DNA of 64,000 bases from Callaeas wilsoni. Its lineage: Eukaryota; Chordata; Aves; Passeriformes; Callaeidae. Positions 51,301 to 60,300 of the stretch are shown here, piece by piece (the first letter of the stretch is position 1; each line of letters starts with the position of its first letter). A model generated the notes under the pieces. The model was given only the letters and a program-made list of their open reading frames with translations. It was not told where the DNA came from and did not search any database. The stretch is from NCBI GenBank assembly GCA_013398955.1, contig VWPU01002111.1, positions 124,001 to 188,000 on the forward strand, given 5' to 3'. Both the position numbers and the translations under genes were made by a program.

Positions 51301-54300
51301 TTGTACAAATCCTCTTTGACCTCTGTCAGGCTGGTGCTGTGACCACTGTCCTGGGGAGCCTGTTCCCATGCCCAGCCACCCTCTGGGTAAGGAACCTTTT
51401 CCTGATACCCAACCTAAACCTGCCCTGACACAGCTTCAGCCTTGTGTCCCATCACTGGTCACAGAGAGCAGAGCTTCCCCTCCACTTCCCCTCAGGAGGA
51501 AGCTGCAGACCTCGCTCACCTCTCTCCTTATTCTCCTCTTCTGCAGGCTGGACGAGCCAAGTGACCTCAGTCACTTCTCATAGCGGCCCCTGCAGTCCCT
51601 TCCCCACCTGGGGATCACCTGCACTGAGCTGTGCTCTGCCTCTGTTCCCCCGGGACACTGAACCCTTCGGGGATGCACAGCACCACCTCTGCAGAGCCCT
51701 GAGTGTCTCACACCAAAATGCTGCTGCTGCTGCTCTGGGTTGGATCAGGGGGTGTTCAAGAGCTGGGATCCCGCTTTTCTCAGACACATGGGAAGCTCCT
51801 GCGGGAACACCTCTGCAGAGCACTGACTCTCTCACACCAAAATGCTGCTGCTGCTGCTCTGGGTTGGATCAGGGGGTGTTCAAGAGCTGGGATCCCGCTT
51901 TTCTCAGACACATGGGAAGCTCCTGCAGGAGCACTGCCTGCTGCCAGCAGCCCCAGAGCAGCCGGGCGCTGCCATCTGCTGCCGGCACAGCCCGGGCACA
52001 GCTCCGGTCCCGCAGCCTGCCCGCCGCAGAAGGGCACCCCAGGGACACTCAGGAGCCTGCACACTTTGGAGCAGGGTTTATAAAAAGCTGGGAACATTTT
52101 AATGCTGGTTTTGCAGACATCTCATAGGTCTGGAGCGTTGCACTCTTATAAGGAGCAGGTCAGGTAACTGTGGGAATGTTTTAGTATGCTGAAATACAAA
52201 TTCGAATGTTGGTCTTGCTTCAGATGTTCTGAATCTTATAAAAATCCCATGATTACGCACTGAAAGCAGAGTATGAATTGTTCTGTTTTGAAAACCATCC
52301 TACAATTGCCCCTATTGCCATGCATTCAGAGGGGGAATCTTAGTCAAAGAGGCAATAAATGTTCTGCCCCACTCACTTCGTTTTTTAAAATTCATATCCT
52401 CAGCCTACAGGTACTCCAGATAACACCTTAAAATGCACAACAAAGGGTTCTTAGATGTTTTAAAGCATTTTCCATTCATCAAGCATTGTTTTATTCATCT
52501 GCAGTGTGTTCTCAAATGTCAGCAAAATCCGCCCTAACGCATTTTCAATTAACATTTAAAGAGACACACAGTCAAGATGTTTACGTACAGCCTCGAGGAT
52601 ACAGCGATTACACTTGGGGCTGCAAGGACGTGAGCTCAGTGCCTGGGTTTCCAGGGCCCCAGGAGGCAGTCAGATCTCTCCCATGCCTTAATTTCCCATG
52701 TGAAACCCTCACAGTTATAAATCATTTTGAGACAAACCATAAAAAAGGATCATTTATGAAAGCTGTTTCTGGCAATAATTCTGATACTTTTTGTTTCTTT
52801 GACCACATGATACCAATTGCCAAAGCTTAGAGCTAGCACTAAACTCAGCCCAGACAGAGGAAAAACCATATTATCATTATTGTCACGAACTCTACCTCTG
52901 TTGTATAGTCCTCTGCTCCATCAGGAGCTGCAGAGCAGAGCACCAGGTAGTGCGTGGCTCCCTGGGCTGCTTTCCAGCTCAGCCTCAGACTGTTGTGGCT
53001 CAGCTCAGAGACGCGCAGGGAGCGAGGGGAAGACAAAGGCACTAGAGAGAAAAATAAGGCACAAAGGTTCCTTCAGTGTGTGAGGTCTGAAACAACGCAA
53101 AACCCAGGGGACACCTGGCTTTACAGCAGCTACTGCAAGCTGGTAGGCACCTAGCCCACATCTAACACAGTCTCTGCTTTTCAGAGTTTAATTTACTTGG
53201 AGCCCATGGATAAAAAACCCAGCAAAGAGTTGCAGTGTATTTCTAGCAGGGCGTGTTACTGCCACATTCTGCTTTGCAGAATGACACAGGTGGAAAGGAC
53301 CCCTGGAGGTCTCTGGGCCAACCTGCTGCTCAAAGAACAGGTCGCTCAGGGTCTCGTCTGGTTGAGTTCTGAGCATCTCCACAGATAAAGAGAGCTGTAG
53401 ACAGACTGAACTTGAGGAAGGGGCAAATACACAATGGCAGGCTCCAGGCTGAGATGGTCAGAGAGTGAGCTCTGCTCACCTCTCACCACCACCCATCAGC
53501 ACAATTCTCTCTACTCACGACCTACGTGTGGAGGTGACGCCTCTCAGCCCGTCCCCCACAGCTGTGTCGTACACAGGGATCACCGACACCAGGTACTCCG
53601 TGTGCGAGGTCAGGTTGGAGAGCTGCAGAGAGGACACTGCTCCCTCTAAAACCACCTGCAAGCACAAGGGAGGGCTGTCAAGGCAGGGAGCTGCTGCTGC
53701 TCCTCAGCAGTGGAAGGGTCGAACCGGCCATCCCTGCCCAGTGTGGCTTCTCCGTGGCAGATCTGTGCCCAGAAACGTGAAGTCCAGTTGCCCTCTGCAC
53801 GTCGTGCTAGCTAGCATCTCCCCAAAACAGAGGTGAGAAGCAAAAAGGGTTCCTGTCCTCTAAGCCTGGGATTTGTGCAAGACTTGAGTCTCACTGAAAT
53901 CAATGGAAATTCACCCACAATTTGGATTTGCTGTTTTAAATCATATCCATCACAGAGGAGTATCCTTGGACAGCTCTCTGTAGCTGACTGTCCTCTTTGA
54001 GTCAAAACACATGATTTAGGAAGGGGATAACACTGGCTAAGAGAAAAATCAGCATCTTCTGTCTTGTCAACCTATTACCTCCTCACATTTACACTTCTGC
54101 ATTTTTTTTCATCTCTGGCTTAACTGATGTCCCACTACCATCCTGTTTTTGTCCACCCAAGCCTACTGAAATTCCCAGCCACCATCTGGAAGCTGTGGCA
54201 GTCTCAGGTGTCCAGGGAAAGGTCTCTCACCTCTTTGGGGGTCCCACCCTTGGATGGATAATACACAACCCGGTATTTCTTCGGTGGTCTCAGAGGAGGG

Positions 54301-57300
54301 CTCCAGGCCAAGTGCATACCCTTGGAGGTCACAGCAGATATTTTCAGGTCAGTTGGGCTGAGCTGGGGACCTGTGTTCACAGCAGTGTCTTTCACAGCGC
54401 TTCCTAGGAATTAAAAACAGTTATTTTCTTATATTCGCACTTCTCATGCCAAACGTTCCTTCCAGCTCATAAATATGAGTGACATTTTTCAAATCAAGTT
54501 GCAGTCTCCTTCCCTTTAGAGTATAGAAACTGTTCCAGACTGCTCAGAAATAAATATTTTAAAACTAAATGTACAGAGAACATAAATACTCCATAAAGAA
54601 CAGTCTGTGTATTTTGCTGGGTGTTGCAAGGAATTCTTCAACAAAAGTCTACGTTCCTCAATCACAAAAATTTGCCAAAATTAACAAGCAAAAATTACTT
54701 TGGTTTCTTTTCGGAGACGCTCATTTTTCTTCAGCCTTTCACCTTTGTAAGATGTCTAAATATGTCAAGTACAAATCAATAAGTATAAATGAATTTATTT
54801 ATATGAATCTCCAGAGCATTAAAATGAAAATACGCTTGAAATTTAGACATTCTCATTCTGCTTAGGTCAAACATCGAGCAGAAAGAGGTGGAAATATGTG
54901 CACGATATTTCTCCTGAGGATCTAAGCTAACATCTGGAGTTCATGCTCTTCATCATGTGAGCTGTTCCCCAGCAAAGGAAAGAAATGGCTTCTTGATTTG
55001 AACTTGAAAATGCCTTGGAGATCCAACATTCAAAGATTTGTGCAGAAAAAAAAAAAGTGTTTAGGTGTTTTATTATTTCCTCATCCTACCTCCACATTTA
55101 CTCCGTACACTTTCCCCAGTATATTTTCATATTAGCTCTTCTGCTTTTTCTGCCTCTTTTTGGTTGGAAGAAACTCAGAAGAGGAGATGGTTACAACACT
55201 TTTATCACATCATACAATAAAGGAAGAGGAAAAGAACCCCCCTTTCCCTATAATGGTGATTATTGTCTTGAGGCGATTTTATCCTCCAGCGGGAAGGGGG
55301 ATGCTGAGCAGCAGGAAGCTCAGCCCTCAACGAGGAGGTTGCACTTCACCTGTGGTTTCCTTGTGGCTCCTCTCCTTGATCCTGGTGCACAGGACCCGTG
55401 TGAGTTTGCCGACCAGGGAGCTGAGCAGGGGGAAGTCCAGCACGTTGTACACGGTGCGCTCCAGCGGCTCCGAGGCCACTTGCCTCAGCTCCGCCTCGTC
55501 CGCGTTCTTCACCCCTGCGGCCAGAGAACGAGGCTGAGAAACTCCCCGGAGAGCAGCAGAGGGACTCCCCAGAGATGGGCTCACCACCACCCCGCTCTCC
55601 AAGGACAGCCTCCCAGTCATTCCAGGGCAGAGCGCTGTCTTAGCGGCCCTGGGCTTTCCTGCAGCAACCACCTCGGTCCAGCCTGGGACCAGCTTTCAGC
55701 TCAGGAGGCCTTTAGTGGCCTGGAGACACCTCCTTCTGTTTTGCTGCCTCCTCACCACTCGCTTTGCTATCAGGAAGGCAGGTATTTTTCAATCCGAGAA
55801 GCAGTTGGCATAAACGGATGAGGGACTGAACGAACAAGCAACCATTTTATATTTATGAGGTGCCAGCACTCCCCACAGAGAGCCTCTTCTTCGTCAGAAC
55901 ATCACATTGCATTTCAACAGAGTCAGGGATGAGCAAAAAGCAGCCCATTTATATAACAGAACTTCTCCATCACACAGCATCCTCCATCCTCATCCTTCAG
56001 CTCCCCACTCTCATTAACTCTCTGCAGACCAAGCTTCACGGTACAACTCACTTTGCTTCCCAGAGCTGGGTTCAAGATTCCCTAACACCGTCCAAGGAGG
56101 CTCAGCAGCTCTCCTCGCTCCATAAAAGCCACTTACCTGCATAATCCTACACAATAAACTCTCACTTGGGCGCTCCCAACATAAATTAGCACTTAAACTT
56201 TTGGAGACTGCAATTTTAGGAGAGTTTTTAGGTAACTTTATTGCTCACGTATCAGTCTCTAGCACACCTTGTGCGGTCCTCAAGGCTAGAGCTGCTCAAG
56301 GCCATTTTGTGTCTCGGTGTTGTTGCCAGACAGTGAAAAGCAGATGATGCAGTTATTCAGAGAAATGGGAAGTTGTGAGAGGCAGTAATTATACAGGAGG
56401 TCTCCTGGCATCCCTAAGACAATGTTCTCTTGCCTAATTCCACAGCTGAGAATATTGTTTTCATGGCACAGGTCCCTGAAGCTCCCAAAGGTGTGAAATC
56501 TCTCATGTGAATGCTTTCTCTAAAAAAAATATATATCCTTTGAATACACTACCTGTGCTGAATAAATGAGTTAATTTTCATCTTAGCCTCAGTGTAATGA
56601 GGTCTCCTCCACTACCTCAGTTTTATAGCCTCGGGATGCTTCTGTCAAAGTTGAGGGAACATAACCTTCGATTTGAAGATAAAAAAAATTAGTTTGGCTT
56701 TGTCCTACAGCTTATCAATGGCTGTGATCTTACCGATGGCAAATATCTCTATGCCCAGGTTTTTCAAGGTCTGAGCAGCCAGGTTGGCATCATCCTGGGA
56801 TTTCCCATCAGTCAGGAGGATTACCAACTTCTCAGCCTCCAGCCGGGCACCGGCATCTGGTTTCAGATTCTGCTCCAGGACGTGGGTCAGTGCTAGACCT
56901 GGGGAGGAGTAGAGACGGAGGTTGTGCCACAGCCTTCCAAACAGCCTCCACGCCTTTACTCCGTTCTCTGCTCCGCAGTGGCCGCAGTGCCCACAGAGCA
57001 CATCATCCACGGGAACAGCTTCCCCACTGCGGCTGCAGTGGCTGTTCAGAGCCCTGCAAGGTGGAGTTACCTGTGAAGGTGTTGCCACCCTTGTACCGCA
57101 AATTCCTCATGGCCTCCAGCACCTGTTCCCTCGTGGAGTAAGCGCTCAGATCCCACTCCGTGCGGGGGTCACTGCTGTACTGGGACAGCCCTGGGGAAGA
57201 CAGGAGCTCTCGGCATCAAGCCAGCCCAGGTGAGCTGCAGGCTGGCTCTGGGAGCTGGTGTCAGCACTGCCGGGGAGCATGACACAAAATAATGAAAGGC

Positions 57301-60300
57301 TCTGGGGCTGAGAGATGGGGCTTCCAACTCCACTGCTCTGCATGGTTCTGAGGAAATAGCATGGAGTTAAGTCAGGGGAGGTTTGGGTTGGGTATCAGGA
57401 AAAAACTCTTCCCCCAGAGCGTGGTGGGGCACTGAGCAGGCTCCCTAGGGCAGTGGTCATGGTCCCAGGCCTCACAGAGCTCCAGGAGATTTTGGACAGT
57501 GCTCTCAGGCACAGGGTGGGATGCTCAGGGTGTTCTGTGCAGGGCCAGGACTTGGACCCAATGATCCTTGTGGGTCCCTCCCAGCTCAGGATATTCCACA
57601 GTTTTGTGATTCTACAGTCCTGCCATGCAGGCAGCAAAGCGGTGCCTCAGACCCCACGGGGTACAGGGGTACACACTCCTGTCATGATGATCAGAGGTAT
57701 TTGATAAGGTGCCAAGGTTAATCAGGGTCAAACAACCATCTGCAAGGGCTGAGAAAGATTTACACCATCCTATTTCATGTACAGCCTGGCTGTCAGCATC
57801 ACTGAGAGCTGGAAGCAGCCCTGTTCCAAGCTGAATCCCAGCAGCCCCGGTGTGGCATTGCCACTGCACCCAGTGCATTGGTGGCTGAGCACATTGTCAG
57901 AGCCGGCAGCAAATCCCCAAAGTATCTCAGCATCACCACCTGAGCTGGGGCTGCCCAAAGACAGCGCTTCTGTTCACCATGCAGATATTTTTCACAGCCA
58001 CTAGAGGCCAGAGCTTGCTACCAGATGGGAAAAGCTTCAAAGAGCAGCTCTACGACCCCATCCTACAGGAATAAAAGCTCCCAAGAGGAGCAAATAACCA
58101 CAGGGACAGGAGACCAAGGCCCCTTCAAACATCAGCATCCCAAGGTCAGGAAACAGGAGCATGTCCTACCTACTCTTATCTTGTCTTCTGCAATACTGAA
58201 TGGGGAAATCAAATTGCTCAGGAACTCCTTAATGAGCTTGAAATTGTTGCGTCCGATGCTCCAGGACCCATCCACAAGCAGGACGATATCAATCATTGCA
58301 GACGTGTCACACTGAAACTGGGAGCCTGGAGGGGAAAGGTTTGATACTGAGAGAAGCAATTGTAAGGAGGAAAACCTGCTTCAGTTTAAAGATAAAAAGC
58401 GAATCTGCTGTGCAAGGCCTTTTCTGGATGGTGGAATGGACCATCTGCCAGTCTGGCACATCCCAGCGTCTTGTGAAAACCACAGATAACCCATCTCAGT
58501 ACCACGAAATGGAGCGGTGTGCAGCTGCACCTCTGCAAAGAAGGGGTTAAAGCTGTCAGGAAGCGTGTGCTAACCCAAGCACTGCTCTCTGCAAGCTGTC
58601 AGCTCCATTCCGTCTCAGCCCCAGCCCAGTGCTTCCTTTTATCTAGCCTAAGTCTCCAAGAGCTGCAGGTGATTGCTTAACTCCATTCCATTACGAGATC
58701 CCCTGTGGGCTACAATTATTTCATGGCTTTATATTAAATCCAATCTCTCCGTAAAAACCTGCTGGCACCATGGATACTCCAGCCCTGCCTTCCTTCCCAC
58801 CCCAGGCCTCCAGCTTAACAGAGGATAAGATAAGGCATGTTGCTAATTGAATGCATCTTCCTCGAGTATTTCCCAGATGGGGAATTTTCCATCTTCGGTG
58901 GAGGGGAAACAGATTATTCCATTGAGATTTATCAAGCTCTAAAGAGGTTTGTCTTCTATCACAGACATGGATTTCTAGTGGTCCAAGGGGGATGCTCTGG
59001 CCCGTCCCATTCCCACCATTTCAGCAGGGCTGTGAGCCATCACAGTCTCAGCTGGATCTGAAGGATCCTCATGGATCAGTTATCTGTGAAACACAAAGAA
59101 CAAGCCTGGAAGGAGGAGCAGGCTGGGTAACAAACATCCCTGATGTTTGGAAAGGAAACACCTTGGAAAGGTCCATGGCTGGGGTGCTCTGCTGAAGAAC
59201 ACAAATACTTCTATGAATCTGCCAGAAGCAGGGGGAGATGACAACATGAAGAGAGAATGGTGCCAAATCAATTAAAATCAATAAATTAAATCATCTGGAA
59301 GGAATTTTTGGCCTAACTCCAGCCTTCCTGAGAATTTGTGTTGTTCTACAGAACTCCAGTGAGCTCTGATAGCTCCCAAAGCATGACCTAGTGATTGGAA
59401 GCACAACCAGCAGCACTTTACTCTGGGGGGGCAGAGGGTGGGCTGGAAAGCTTGAGTTCAGTGAGTGTTAGGGAAAACAGCAGGGAAGAAGGAGCACGAC
59501 ATGTTTGAACCCTCTCTCACCTCGCCTCAGTGAATCCTTTGGGGGTTTTTCTTTTCCTGGAGACTCTCGCTCCACGTCTGCAGGAGTGCGCGGGGATGAT
59601 TTTGGGGTTGTTGGTGTTGTTTCTGTCACGCTGGCCTCCACACTGAGCTGGTTTCTTGTCATTTCTCCTGAGCTCTTTGGCTGAATCCCCTTCTGCCTTC
59701 TCTTTTCAGCTCTGTCCTTTGCTGTGCTCCAAAGAGAAAAACCCCTTGTCCCTAACTGTGTTATCCCCATGCAACCCCACTCTTCAGCTGATTTAAGCCA
59801 CATTTGGCACAGGTGTAGGGGGCTCAGAGAGGGTAAAATTCGCAGTGGTTTATGCAAATAGGTGGATAAACTGACACCAACTTCATCCATACCTCTCTGA
59901 GAGGGCTGCACGTGTGCTCAGGAGTCAATGTTAAAAAAGGATCACATCAGCAAGTTTGTGCTTCCCATTATCTTTGATGATGAAGAACAATGAATGTTTA
60001 TAAAATATAAATCAGGGAAAACATCCCATGGCACCTCATACCCAGCTGGTCTCCAGTGCTCAGCAATCTGTGACTTGCAAACACTCTGAGCTAGACTTTT
60101 TGGATAAAGGCCCTGATGGATCTTTCTTCCATCAACCAACAGGTGTAATTCCCTTCTGAGCTCATGGAAACATGAGGCTCTGTAGTTACATACAGTCCTC
60201 AGCCAGGGAGGTTGAGAAAATCCTTCTCGTAGAGCACCTGCAGCCAGCCTTGGGACACAGAGCTTAGGGAAAAAAACACCATCAGCCCCAGTGCTCAGGG

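Larger units (their letters stand above)
51030..52895 (-). other. COL20A1: COL20A1 intron with CR1 and a 124-bp tandem duplication
   Basis: A 1.9-kb phase-0 intron within FN3-3. It holds a long CR1 fragment (51184-51612) and a two-copy tandem repeat (51684-51931). The plus-strand open frames here come from those repeats. Confidence 0.75.

Noticed and set aside
51684..51931. CRISPR-like repeat structure
   Set aside because: Only two long adjacent copies without spacers, in a vertebrate genome.
51444..52127. 227-codon open frame on the plus strand
   Set aside because: It is built from a CR1 fragment and the two 124-bp repeat copies, so the repeated peptide is an artefact of the duplication.
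55015..55821. 268-codon open frame on the plus strand
   Set aside because: It crosses COL20A1 exon 8 in antisense and shows no protein family.
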